A DNA stretch of 64,000 nt from Paractinoplanes brasiliensis (GTDB lineage Bacteria > Actinomycetota > Actinomycetes > Mycobacteriales > Micromonosporaceae): contig NZ_SNWR01000001.1 in NCBI RefSeq assembly GCF_004362215.1, positions 2,296,001-2,360,000 of the forward strand, given 5' to 3'. Below are positions 9,268-18,118 of the stretch, piece after piece; position 1 is the first letter of the stretch; the number at the start of each line of letters is the position of its first letter. Below the pieces are notes generated by a model. It saw only the letters and a program-made list of their open reading frames with translations, was not told the DNA's origin and did no database searches. Made by a program: the position numbers and the translations under genes.

Positions 9268-9725
9268 GAGACTCCCGTCGGCTCGGCGGCACGCAGCGCC
9301 TCCCGCAACCGGCGCAACGCCTGATAGCTGCGGGACTTCACCGTCTCGGCCTCCAGACCGAGCGACGCCGCCGCCTCTTTGACGTCACGCCCCTGGAAGT
9401 ACAACTGGTTCAACGCCTCACGCTGCTCGGGCGGAAGGGCGCCGACGGCGACGAGCATCTCCATCGGCCCGGCGGGCACCCCGGGCACGCCCTGCTCCGT
9501 CGCCACGGCTCGCACAATCGGAAAAAGATGCGCCCGTACGGCACCCCTGTCCTCGCTCAGGGCGGCACCCGCGGACCAGGCGCGCAGCAGGGTCTCGCGA
9601 ACGATCTCCTCGGCGCGCGCACGATCGCCGCTCAACCGGGTCGCGTACGCCAGCAGGGCCGCGCCGTGCTCGGCGAACAGCCGGCGCACGAGCACCTCAC
9701 CGGCCGTCCGGTCGCGTCGGCTCAC
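9264..9725 (-). CDS. ECF RNA polymerase sigma factor (cognate of the zf-HC2 anti-sigma)
   Basis: 153 aa. Region 2 (LVRRLFAEHGAALLAYATRL, then RAEEIVRETLLRAW) and region 4 (LPPEQREALNQLYFQGRDVKEAA, then LGLEAETVKSRSYQALRRLRE) are present. Region 2 is slightly degenerate at the -10 recognition helix (REDTLLRAW-type replaced by RETLLRAW). First gene of a two-gene operon with its anti-sigma. The stop overlaps the partner's start. Confidence 0.88.
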   Translation of the reverse strand: MSRRDRTAGEVLVRRLFAEHGAALLAYATRLSGDRARAEEIVRETLLRAWSAGAALSEDRGAVRAHLFPIVRAVATEQGVPGVPAGPMEMLVAVGALPPEQREALNQLYFQGRDVKEAAASLGLEAETVKSRSYQALRRLREALRAAEPTGVS

Positions 9726-9748
9726 CCCTTGTTCCCCTTTGTCACCCT

Positions 9749-11497
9749 TTATTCCCCGACCCGTAGGATCGAGATGGTGTTGTCGCCGCCGTTCGAGACG
9801 TAAGCCAGTCGGCCGTCGGGCGAGACCCCCACCGTACGGGGGCTCTTGCCGACCTTGACCGTCGCGGTGACCGTGCCCGTACGCCCGTTGAGCACCGAGA
9901 CCGTGCCGTCGAACTCGTTCACGACATACCCGTACCGGCTGTCGGCCGAGAACGCGACGCTCTGCGGGTCGCGTCCCACCTTGAACGGGCCGGTGCGCTT
10001 CAGGGTGACCGTGTCGATCAGGTCGGCGGTGTCGGCCTCGTACCCGGCGACCAGTGCCATCCGCCCGTCCGGCGAGACCGCGATGCTGTGCGGCGCGCGT
10101 GACACCGGGATGTTACGGATCACCGTGTTGCTCCGCATGTCGATCACCGAGACCGCGTTGGACTCGTGGTTGGCCGTGAACGCGCGCATCTGGTCGCCCG
10201 AGAAGCCCACGGCGTGCGGGTTGGGCCGCACCGGCAGCTCCGACTCCATGCGCAGCGTGCCAGGGGTGAAGATCTCGAGCCGGCCGTCGCTGTGGATCGG
10301 CACCCAGAGCTTGTTGTCCGGGGCCACGGCCAGCGTGTACGGCATGTCCCCGGTGTCCAGGTAGCGGATGACCTTGCGGCTGGTCGCGTCGACGACCGCC
10401 ACGCCGCTGCCGGTGCGCTTGTCGTCCTCGTACATGGAGACGAAAACCGTACGGCCGTCGCGGGACACCGCCACGAAGCGGGGCGTGTTGCGCACCTGCA
10501 CCGGGGAGACCTTGCGGCTGGCGACGTCCACGACGGACAGGATGCGGCTGTTCTGGTTCGCCACATAGACCGTACGGCCGTCGGGCGAGACGGCGACACC
10601 CTCGGGCTCGGCGCCGACCCGCACCGTGGCGATCACCCGGGGTCTGGCGACGCTTTTCACGCGCGCGGCGGCCAGCGGGACCTTCGTCAGGCCGGGGGCC
10701 GGGGTCTGCTTGAGCTCGGCGGCGGCCGGCTGCTCGCTGGGCAGGGGCGCGGCGACGATCGGGTTGGCCGGGGTGCGGCGATCGTCGAGCAGGGTCATCG
10801 CGACACCGGCGCCGCCCAGCACCACCAGGGAGGTGAGAATCGCGACGAGGATCGTGGTGCCGATCTGGCGGCGGGCGGGCGGGGGCGGCGCGGGCAGGAC
10901 GGTGACACGGGCGGGGCCGTAGCCGCCGGCGACCATTCCTCCGTCGTACGTGCGCAGGCCGGCGGGCTCGCCACCACGGGAGGTGCCGTAGTCGGCGGGG
11001 CCGTGGACCGGCGGCGCGGCGCTGGTGACCTGACCCGTGACCCGGACCTCGGCCCAGCCGGCCGGACCGCGGACGGTCACCGAGCCGTCCAGCCAGTCCG
11101 ACCTCGGCAGCCACATGATCCGCAGCGTGCGGTCGTGGAGCATCGCGCGCAGGCCCGGGCCCGAGACGGTGACCGTGGCGCCGGCGACGGCCAGCGGCGG
11201 GCCCTCGACCCGTACGTCGGCGACCAGGCGCGGCGTCTCGGCGGCGACCGGGCCGAAATCGATGCGCTCGGGATCGAGGCGTACGGCTGTGCGTTCCAGC
11301 GCTGCGGCAGCGGCGGCTGACACGGCACGGCTGTCGTCGTCGGTCATCTGCTGCAGCACCTGGCGGGCGGCGTGCGCCATCCCCAGGTCGGCGCCCCAGG
11401 CCAGGCGGGCGAGCCCGTCGATCCCGGCCAGGCGAGACTCCCGGATCGGACTGCCGATCTCGGTCAACACACTCTGCGGTAGCCCAGTTTCACTCAT
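9749..11497 (-). CDS. Membrane-anchored YVTN/NHL beta-propeller protein
   Basis: 582 aa. An N-terminal helical region (about 1-70) leads to a beta domain (about 75-150, DPERIDFGPVAAETPRL, OmpA/Abp-like fold unknown). A Pro-rich linker and one TM helix (TTILVAILTSLVVLGGAGVAM, about 215-235) follow. The C-terminal half has at least six YVTN repeats (GVAVSPDGRTVYVANQNS, FVAVSRDGRTVFVSM, IAVSPDGRMALVAG, VAFSADSRYGYVVNEF, VGVSPDGRLAYVSNGG), predicting an extracytoplasmic seven-bladed propeller. Probably a cell-surface protein-interaction platform. Confidence 0.75.
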   Translation of the reverse strand: MSETGLPQSVLTEIGSPIRESRLAGIDGLARLAWGADLGMAHAARQVLQQMTDDDSRAVSAAAAAALERTAVRLDPERIDFGPVAAETPRLVADVRVEGPPLAVAGATVTVSGPGLRAMLHDRTLRIMWLPRSDWLDGSVTVRGPAGWAEVRVTGQVTSAAPPVHGPADYGTSRGGEPAGLRTYDGGMVAGGYGPARVTVLPAPPPPARRQIGTTILVAILTSLVVLGGAGVAMTLLDDRRTPANPIVAAPLPSEQPAAAELKQTPAPGLTKVPLAAARVKSVARPRVIATVRVGAEPEGVAVSPDGRTVYVANQNSRILSVVDVASRKVSPVQVRNTPRFVAVSRDGRTVFVSMYEDDKRTGSGVAVVDATSRKVIRYLDTGDMPYTLAVAPDNKLWVPIHSDGRLEIFTPGTLRMESELPVRPNPHAVGFSGDQMRAFTANHESNAVSVIDMRSNTVIRNIPVSRAPHSIAVSPDGRMALVAGYEADTADLIDTVTLKRTGPFKVGRDPQSVAFSADSRYGYVVNEFDGTVSVLNGRTGTVTATVKVGKSPRTVGVSPDGRLAYVSNGGDNTISILRVGE

Positions 11498-11707
11498 AGT
11501 GTCCCCGCGATCATCATGCGGTGACGACAGTCCTCAAGGGAAGACGCCGGGTGAAATTGGCACCATCCGATGTTGAGCTGCCAAAATCGCCAGGTTCAAG
11601 GTGGACGCGAAGGTCACCCGGGCCCAGGAGAAGCCTTCCACCACCGGTCGCCCCAGGTTCGGATGGTGGATTGTCGACCTCTTCGGGCCCGGGTTCTGCG
11701 CCTGCGG

Positions 11708-12280
11708 TCAGCCGTTGCTCAGCCGCCACCCCTCGGTGGTCGTCGGCGCGTTGGCGGTCGCCCGGGTGAGCGGTCCCGAAGGCGTGCAGGCGTTCAGTCC
11801 GCCGACCCACCGGTACTCCTGCACGTCGTACGTGACGAGGTATGCCTCGACGCCGTACTCGCCGACCACTCGGCCGTGGGGCGGGACGACAGCCGTGGTC
11901 GACACGCCGATCGCAGTGGTGCGGCTCCGCTGGATGGTGCTGCTGAGATTGGTGGTGAGGAACCCGAAAAGGGATGCGGACGTTCCCGCCGTCACGCTGA
12001 TCGAGAACGTTTTCGACACCTGCGACGTGAACGTCGCCTGGGCCGGCTGGTCAAGATTGTTGGTGACGGACCTGCTGTCGCTCACGTTGAACGCCGGGAC
12101 CGCGCCGACCAGGGAGTAGAGGTAGGCGTATCCGCCGACGATTCCGCGGATGGTGCCGGGCGGGCATGGGGTGGCGGCGAGGGCAGCGCCTGGGGTGACG
12201 GCGACCGCAAGTGCCGAGACGAGCATCGACGCGGCAGCGGCGCCGGCCCACCTCCGGGTGGGACCGTGCGAATTGGGCAT
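11708..12280 (-). CDS. Secreted beta-rich protein, possible aerolysin/ETX-like fold
   Basis: 190 aa. A clear Sec signal peptide (WAGAAAASMLVSALAVAVTPGAALA, cleavage after ALA) is followed by a mature domain rich in Ser/Thr alternating strands: NNLDQPAQATFTSQVSKTF, SISVTAGTSASLFGF, SSTIQRSRTTAIGVSTTAVV, then VPPHGRVVGEYGVEAYLVTY. A Thr/Ser-rich amphipathic hairpin followed by a VPPG-type turn is typical of small aerolysin/ETX-MTX2-like beta-pore proteins of streptomycetes. This fold call is inference; no catalytic motif is seen. Two Cys (CPPG and NACTPSG) may pair. Confidence 0.5.
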   Translation of the reverse strand: MPNSHGPTRRWAGAAAASMLVSALAVAVTPGAALAATPCPPGTIRGIVGGYAYLYSLVGAVPAFNVSDSRSVTNNLDQPAQATFTSQVSKTFSISVTAGTSASLFGFLTTNLSSTIQRSRTTAIGVSTTAVVPPHGRVVGEYGVEAYLVTYDVQEYRWVGGLNACTPSGPLTRATANAPTTTEGWRLSNG

Positions 12281-12462
12281 CTGGCTCCTCCATCATCCGG
12301 ACAAGAGACGAGCACGGCGCCGTGTGGCCGCCCGTCTGATCGGCTGGGCTCGACAGGGACATGATGGTGAGTGGTCCGCGAGGCGGGTACGCATTCCGTA
12401 CAACGCCGTACATCGACGAACACGTGTTGCCCGCACCATCCGGCCGGAACTCAGGTGTGCGG

Positions 12463-13950
12463 TCAGGTCCAGCCGCGGGCACGGATTCGCGCTACCGCCG
12501 TCGAAAGCAGCCGGACACCGCTCACCGATATCGGGTCGACGCCAGTCAATGTTCGAATGTGTTCCAGGCGATGCGCCACCGTACCGGGCTGGATGTTGAG
12601 TGCGGTTGCTGTCGCCGTCCGGTCCAGGTCGTTGAGATAAAGAGCGTCGAGGGTGGCTACCAGTTCCGGGTTGACGGCCAGCGGCTGCACCACCGCGCGA
12701 AGCCACGAGTCCACCCTGGGGACGTTAGTCACGGACAGCTCGACGAAAAGATCCGCGATGGCGTGCAGACGTGCGGGGCGGTCCTCCATCGGGGCGACAA
12801 CGCTGGCCTCCCGCGCCCAGGTGAGGCTGTCGGCGAGGCTTCCAACCCTGCCGTCGACCGTTGCGGCCTGGCACGGGCGCCCGACCGTCTTCACGGCCAG
12901 GCGTACATGGTCCAGCGCCCGCGCCTGAACCGCTTCACCGACGCCCGGTGTGAGTAGTACCAGTTCGTCGGGAGCGAGCCATGCGACCGGGACCAGGCGG
13001 CGGGCCAACGCCCGTGACGCCTCGTCCCGTGCTTCCGGCGGCGGAGCAGGCGGGGGAAACCGAAGCACTGACACGAGATGACGCGGCGCCACCGGGGAGT
13101 CGAGCGCGCCGACAAGTATCGGCTCCACCGGTTCGTCCGAGAGCAGCGCCCGCGCGAGGAACTCAGTGCGCGTTGTCAGCACCTGAGACGCGTCCACGCC
13201 GTTCATGTAGCCGCGTAGGTACGCCTGCCGCGCGCGTATGCCTTGCGGGCCGAACCAGCTCACAATCCGCAGCAGGTCGTTGACGTGATCGGGACGCGAC
13301 ATGTCGTGCACCTCGCGCAGCATCGCCGTGGTGTGCAGACTGAGGACCTTTTGCTGCGACGGCACGGACAAGCCAAGTTCGGCCCGGCGCCGACCGGCCG
13401 ACGCGATCACCGACAGGTCCGCGTCGCTCAGCGGACGCTCCGCCGCCGCGAGGTCGAGGGTGCGTCGCCGGATGAAGACAGCGAAGTCCAGCACGTCGGT
13501 CAAGCTGTCGGCACCGGCCGAGCGATATTCGTCGACTTCACGCGCGTACACGTCGACCGCGTGCCGAGCGTTGATCTCCACCTGATCGCGCAACAGCTGG
13601 AACAGGGAGCCAGGACGCGCTGGGTCCTGCACAGCCTCCGGTGCGGTAACACCGGGGCCGGCTTGTCGCGCGCGGCGGTTCTCCTCGACCCGGTCGCGCG
13701 CCTCGGCCAGGGCGCCCTGCTCGGCCGGAGTGGCACCGAGGAGAGCGACCAGCGCGTCGAACCGGTCGGTGGGCGGCAGCGTCTTCGCGGTGAAGTATTC
13801 GGCGATCGCCGTCGGGGACCAGCCGGTGCGGCCGGCCATCTCCCGGTAGGTGAGCGGACTGTCGCGGCCGCGGCGGGCGTGTCGACGCCGGAGATCCCGC
13901 AGCAACTGAGCGAGGTCGGCGATCGTCCGGACGCCGGCGGCGGCCGGCAT
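12463..13950 (-). CDS. PucR-family transcriptional regulator with N-terminal helix-turn-helix
   Basis: 495 aa from ATG 13950; the frame stays open far upstream, but the extra Arg/Pro-rich residues look like untranslated sequence. An XRE-like N-terminal HTH (LTYREMAGRTGWSPTAIAEYF, about 30-60) precedes a long helical and GGDEF-like sensor middle. The C-terminal PucR HTH reads DLDRTATATALNIQPGTVAHRLEHI. Having an HTH at both ends is unusual for the family. Likely controls the neighbouring secreted protein or its own gene; the effector is unknown. Confidence 0.75.
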   Translation of the reverse strand: MPAAAGVRTIADLAQLLRDLRRRHARRGRDSPLTYREMAGRTGWSPTAIAEYFTAKTLPPTDRFDALVALLGATPAEQGALAEARDRVEENRRARQAGPGVTAPEAVQDPARPGSLFQLLRDQVEINARHAVDVYAREVDEYRSAGADSLTDVLDFAVFIRRRTLDLAAAERPLSDADLSVIASAGRRRAELGLSVPSQQKVLSLHTTAMLREVHDMSRPDHVNDLLRIVSWFGPQGIRARQAYLRGYMNGVDASQVLTTRTEFLARALLSDEPVEPILVGALDSPVAPRHLVSVLRFPPPAPPPEARDEASRALARRLVPVAWLAPDELVLLTPGVGEAVQARALDHVRLAVKTVGRPCQAATVDGRVGSLADSLTWAREASVVAPMEDRPARLHAIADLFVELSVTNVPRVDSWLRAVVQPLAVNPELVATLDALYLNDLDRTATATALNIQPGTVAHRLEHIRTLTGVDPISVSGVRLLSTAVARIRARGWT

Positions 13951-14381
13951 CAACGGGTTGCCGGTCTGCTGCGCTGATCCGTCCAGCACCCGGATACTCC
14001 CTCGACGTCGGCGCTCCGGCCGGGTGCGGTGGGCGTCGGCCTGGTGCAACGAATGGCCCTGCTGCGAACGAGCCCCAGCCCGCCATCGTCCGACTTCTAT
14101 GCGCGGACGATGGTCCTCATGCAACGACCTGCCCGTTTCCGGCAGGTTTCTCGGGCATGAACTCCGCGTGCCGTCAGGATCGACCGGCCTCGCATGCGGT
14201 GGGTCACGGAAGGGCAAGATCGGCATCTGGACCGGCACCAACGCCGGCCGCTCGGGCAGCAGTTCTGGCGCCGGTCGAGCAGTCCGGGCAAGCCTGGCTG
14301 AGCGAAAGAGCCGTCGTTCGCAGAGGGGCACAAACCGTACTCGTTGATGGAGTTTAGAGAAATGGCTCCTACAGTCGATGG
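13951..14381. other. Intergenic region between divergent regulator and protease genes
   Basis: 431 bp without a convincing gene. It must carry promoters for both flanking genes. I see no strong hairpin and no repeat. Reading frames extend across it on both strands only because stop codons are rare at this G+C. Confidence 0.5.
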
Positions 14382-15227
14382 ATGGAGATGGAGGTGCTCC
14401 GGCCCGCGGGCAGTGAGCGGACACCACCCACGGTTGGGGAGCCGCGGCCTCCGAACTGGTGGAAACGCCCGGACGTACGCCGAAGAATCGCCCTGGGCGT
14501 GGTCGTCGCATGGGCCGTGGCGATCACCGGAGTGGTGCTGTTCCGGGGCGGCGGCGACGACCCGGGGGCGCGGGCAGGCGCACCTCCCTCGGTTGCGCCG
14601 TCGTCGGACGGGCCGCTCACCGTCCCGCAGGTGTATCAGGCGCTGCGGCCCTCGGTGGTGCTGATCAAGGCGACCGGCAGCGGGCAGGGCGCCGACACGG
14701 GCACGGGCGTGATCGTCAACGCCGACGGCACCATCCTCACGGCGTTTCACGTCGTCGAGGGCGCCAAGACGATCACCGTCTCGTACGCCGATGGCACCGA
14801 GTCGCCGGCGACGGTCGCGTCGCAGAGCCCGGCGCAGGACATCGCCACCCTCAGCCCCCAGAAGCTGCCCGAGACCCTCGTGCCGGCCGTGCTCGGCGGT
14901 GGCGCCGGGATCGGGGACGCCGTCGTGGCCGTCGGCAACCCGCTCGGGCTCACCGCGACCACCACCAGCGGCGTCGTCTCGGGCCTCGAACGCACGCTCA
15001 GCCGCGACGAGGGCGGCGACATCGCGGGGCTCATCCAGTTCGACGCGGCGGTCAACCCGGGCAGCTCCGGCGGGCCGCTCATCAACGACCAGGCCCAGGT
15101 GATCGGAATCGTGGTCGCCCTCGCCAACCCGACCGACGACGGCACCTTCATCGGCATCGGCTTCGCCGTCCCGATCGGCTCCGCGCTCGGGGCCGGCCAG
15201 GGCGACGGCCAGAACCCACCGCTGTAA
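14382..15227 (+). CDS. Membrane-anchored HtrA-like serine protease without PDZ domain
   Basis: 281 aa. A cytosolic N-terminus (about 35 residues) and one TM helix (IALGVVVAWAVAITGVVLF) lead to a trypsin-fold domain with the full triad: His123 in ILTAFHVVEG, Asp153 in AQDIATL, Ser229 in NPGSSGGPL. The protein ends soon after the protease domain, so the usual HtrA PDZ domain is missing. It lies 31 bp upstream of the MoxR operon in the same direction. Probably an extracytoplasmic quality-control or signalling protease. Confidence 0.88.
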   Translation: MEMEVLRPAGSERTPPTVGEPRPPNWWKRPDVRRRIALGVVVAWAVAITGVVLFRGGGDDPGARAGAPPSVAPSSDGPLTVPQVYQALRPSVVLIKATGSGQGADTGTGVIVNADGTILTAFHVVEGAKTITVSYADGTESPATVASQSPAQDIATLSPQKLPETLVPAVLGGGAGIGDAVVAVGNPLGLTATTTSGVVSGLERTLSRDEGGDIAGLIQFDAAVNPGSSGGPLINDQAQVIGIVVALANPTDDGTFIGIGFAVPIGSALGAGQGDGQNPPL

Positions 15228-15258
15228 CCAGCGCCGGAGAGCACAGAGGGACGGACGT

Positions 15259-16275
15259 ATGAACATGCCGGCACGCGGCGCCTACAACTGGACCGACGCC
15301 CCGCCGGCCTCGGCCGGTCCCATCGAGAAGGTGCTCTACGAGGTCAAGAAGTCCATCGTGGGCCAGGACATGCTGCTCGAACGGCTGCTCGTGGCGTTGC
15401 TCGCGCGCGGGCACATCCTGGTCGAAGGCGTGCCCGGCCTGGCCAAGACGCTGGCGGTGAAGTCGCTGGCGGAGGCGATCGGCGGCGACTTCCACCGGGT
15501 GCAGTTCACGCCCGACCTGGTGCCGGCCGACATCGTGGGCACCCGCGTCTATCACCAGCCGACCGGCGAGTTCCAGGTGCAGCTCGGGCCGGTCTTCACC
15601 AACCTGCTGCTCGCCGACGAGATCAACCGCGCCCCGGCCAAGGTGCAGTCGGCGCTGCTCGAGGTCATGCAGGAACGGCAGGTGACGATCGGCCGCGAGA
15701 CCCACCGGGTGCCCAACCCGTTCCTGGTCATGGCCACGCAGAACCCGATCGAGACCGAGGGCACCTATCCGCTGCCCGAGGCGCAGACCGACCGTTTCAT
15801 GATGAAGGTGCTCGTCGGTTATCCCAGCGCGACCGAGGAGTTCGTCGTCGTCGAACGGGCGCTCGGCCCGGCCGCGGTCATCCAGCGCATCATCGACCCG
15901 GAGACGCTGGCAGGGCTGCAGGAGGAAGCCGATCGGGTGTACGTGGACCCGTCGCTGATCGAGTTCGCGGTGCAGCTCGCGCACGCCACCCGCGACCCGG
16001 CCCGCATCGGCCTGACCGACCTGGCCCGCTACGTGACCTTCGGAGCGAGCCCACGGTCGTCGATCAGCCTGGTGCTGGCCGCCCGGGCGCTCGCGTTCAT
16101 CAGGGGACGTGAGTACGCCGTACCGGAGGATCTGACCGACCTTGTTCTGGATGTGATGCGACACCGGCTCGTGCTGTCGTACGAGGCGCTCTCGGACGAT
16201 GTCACGGCCGACTCGATCCTGCAGAAGGTGCTGGCCAACGTGGCGATCCCGGAGCCGGCGGGCCGGGGCCGCTGA
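15259..16275 (+). CDS. MoxR-type AAA+ ATPase
   Basis: 338 aa, cytosolic. Walker A GVPGLAKTLAVKSLAEA, Walker B LLADEINRAPAKVQSALLEVM, sensor 1 MATQNPIETEGTYPLPEAQTDRF and an arginine finger region are all intact. First gene of a MoxR-DUF58-VWA-VWA operon with gaps of 1 base or overlaps. MoxR ATPases act as chaperones that assemble or activate VWA-domain complexes. Confidence 0.93.
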   Translation: MNMPARGAYNWTDAPPASAGPIEKVLYEVKKSIVGQDMLLERLLVALLARGHILVEGVPGLAKTLAVKSLAEAIGGDFHRVQFTPDLVPADIVGTRVYHQPTGEFQVQLGPVFTNLLLADEINRAPAKVQSALLEVMQERQVTIGRETHRVPNPFLVMATQNPIETEGTYPLPEAQTDRFMMKVLVGYPSATEEFVVVERALGPAAVIQRIIDPETLAGLQEEADRVYVDPSLIEFAVQLAHATRDPARIGLTDLARYVTFGASPRSSISLVLAARALAFIRGREYAVPEDLTDLVLDVMRHRLVLSYEALSDDVTADSILQKVLANVAIPEPAGRGR

Positions 16276-16276
16276 C

Positions 16277-17161
16277 ATGGCCTCCCCCTCGGACAGGCTG
16301 CTGCGGCGCCTCGAGTGGCGGCTCGGCCGTCGCCTCGACGGACGGTTGCAGGGCAATTACCGCACGGTGTGGCACGGCGCCGGCGTCGACTTCACCGACC
16401 TGCGGTTGTATGCGGCCGAGGACGACGTACGGCATATCGACTGGAACGTCACCGCGCGGCTCGACGAACCGCACGTGCGGCAGTACACCGAGGACCGCGA
16501 GCTCACCGCGTGGCTGGTGATCGACCGGTCCGCGTCCATGCGATTCGGGAGCGGCGCGGGCAAGGAGTCGACCGCCACCGAGCTGGCCGTGAGCATCGCG
16601 CGGCTGATCTCGCGGGGCGGCAACCGGGTCGGGGCGATCCTGTTCGACAACCTCAGCCACCAGGTGATCCCGCCGCGCGCCGGCCGCGACCAGGTCCTGC
16701 GGATCACCCGCGAGTTGCTGCTCCCCGCCCCCAAGGCCAAGCCGGGCCGCACCACCGACCTGTCGGAGATGCTCCGCCTGGCCGCGGCGACCACAGCGAA
16801 ACGCCGCAGCCTGGTCTTCGTGATGAGCGACTTCATCGGCGAGCCCGGCTGGGACAGGCCGCTCGCCCGGCTCAACCACCGGCACGAGGTCGTGGTGATC
16901 CGCGTGGTCGACCCGGCCGAGGTCGTGCTCCCCGACTTGGGCGTGATCCTGGTCGAGGACGCCGAGACCGGCGAGCAGCTGCTGGTCGACACGAGTGACC
17001 CGTTGCTGCGGGACCGGCTGGCCGATCAGACGGCGGCCCGCGAGGAGGAGCTGGCCGCCGGCATGCGCCGGGCCGGAGTCGGCGCCCAGCGGGTCACCAC
17101 CGATCAGGACCTGATGGCGGTGCTGGTCGACATGGTCGGCCGTTCGGGCCGGAGGCGTTGA
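16277..17161 (+). CDS. DUF58 domain protein (VWA-like)
   Basis: 294 aa from ATG 16277, one base after the MoxR stop. The DUF58 signature (GNYRTVWHGAGVDFTDLRLY, DDVRHIDWNVTARL) precedes a VWA-like core with the MIDAS motif DRSASM. No TM segment in this copy. Works with MoxR and the two VWA proteins, as in Bat/Bxa-type operons. Confidence 0.9.
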   Translation: MASPSDRLLRRLEWRLGRRLDGRLQGNYRTVWHGAGVDFTDLRLYAAEDDVRHIDWNVTARLDEPHVRQYTEDRELTAWLVIDRSASMRFGSGAGKESTATELAVSIARLISRGGNRVGAILFDNLSHQVIPPRAGRDQVLRITRELLLPAPKAKPGRTTDLSEMLRLAAATTAKRRSLVFVMSDFIGEPGWDRPLARLNHRHEVVVIRVVDPAEVVLPDLGVILVEDAETGEQLLVDTSDPLLRDRLADQTAAREEELAAGMRRAGVGAQRVTTDQDLMAVLVDMVGRSGRRR

Positions 17162-18118
17162 GTGAGCTTCCTCCATCCGGCCCTGCTCGCGGTCGCCGTG
17201 CTGGTCACGGTGGCGGCCGTGGCGGCGTACGGGAATCTGCAGAGGCGACGGACCGCGGCGATGCGCCAGGCCGGGTTCGCGCCCCAGAACGCGTGGCGCA
17301 GGCACCTCCCGTACGGGCTGATCCTGCTGGCTCTTCCGGTTCTGCTCGTGGGGCTGGCCCGGCCGCAGGCTGAGGTCACGACGCCGCGCGTGTCGGGGAC
17401 CGTGCTGCTGGCGTTCGACGTGTCGAACAGTATGCGCGCCGACGACGTGGCGCCCTCCCGGCTCGCCGCGGCCCAGACGGCGGCGACCAGGTTCGTCGAG
17501 GAGCAGCCGCGCACGGTCGACGTGGGGGTGCTCGTCTTCGGCGACCAGGCGCTGTTGACCCAGGCCCCGACCGACGACCACGACGCCGCGCTGGCGGCGA
17601 TCGGGCGGCTGTCGGCCGGCGGCGGCACCTCGCTCGGGCAGGCCATTCTGGTCGGGCTGGGCACGATCACCGGCAAGCCGGTCGCGCTGCCCGCGGAGGG
17701 CGCGCCCGCGCCTGATCTGGGCTACTGGCCGTCGGCGACGATCGTGGTGTTCTCCGACGGGCAGGAGACCGGCGGGCCCGACGTCGGGGCGGCCGCCGAG
17801 CTGGCCGCGGCCGCGGGCGTACGCATCCAGGCCGTGGGCGTGGGAACCGAGCGCGGCGGAACCGTTGAGGTGGACGGGTTCCAGCTCGGCACGGCGCTTG
17901 ACGCGTCGCTGCTCACGGCCGTGGCGCAGACGACCGGGGGCGCGTACCTGCCGGCCGGCGACGCGGACACGCTGACCGACACCACCAAGTCGATCGACCT
18001 GCGGCTGACCGCCAAGAAGGAGCCGCTCGAACTGACCGCGCCGTTCGCCGGCGCCGCCCTGCTGCTGCTCATGCTGGGCGCCGTGCTCGGCACCCGCTGG
18101 CACGGAAGGATCGTCTGA
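17162..18118 (+). CDS. VWA-domain membrane protein, BatA-like
   Basis: 318 aa from GTG 17162, directly after the DUF58 stop. TM helices flank the VWA domain: FLHPALLAVAVLVTVAAVAAY and LPYGLILLALPVLLVGLA at the N-terminus, AGAALLLLMLGAVLG at the C-terminus. The MIDAS is DVSNSM. The ATG of the next gene overlaps its stop. Likely binds divalent metal and forms part of a membrane complex served by MoxR. Confidence 0.88.
   Translation: MSFLHPALLAVAVLVTVAAVAAYGNLQRRRTAAMRQAGFAPQNAWRRHLPYGLILLALPVLLVGLARPQAEVTTPRVSGTVLLAFDVSNSMRADDVAPSRLAAAQTAATRFVEEQPRTVDVGVLVFGDQALLTQAPTDDHDAALAAIGRLSAGGGTSLGQAILVGLGTITGKPVALPAEGAPAPDLGYWPSATIVVFSDGQETGGPDVGAAAELAAAAGVRIQAVGVGTERGGTVEVDGFQLGTALDASLLTAVAQTTGGAYLPAGDADTLTDTTKSIDLRLTAKKEPLELTAPFAGAALLLLMLGAVLGTRWHGRIV

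Noticed and set aside
13951..14511. Long N-terminal extension of the PucR regulator
   Set aside because: Arg/Pro-rich, no domain, and would overlap the divergent protease start.
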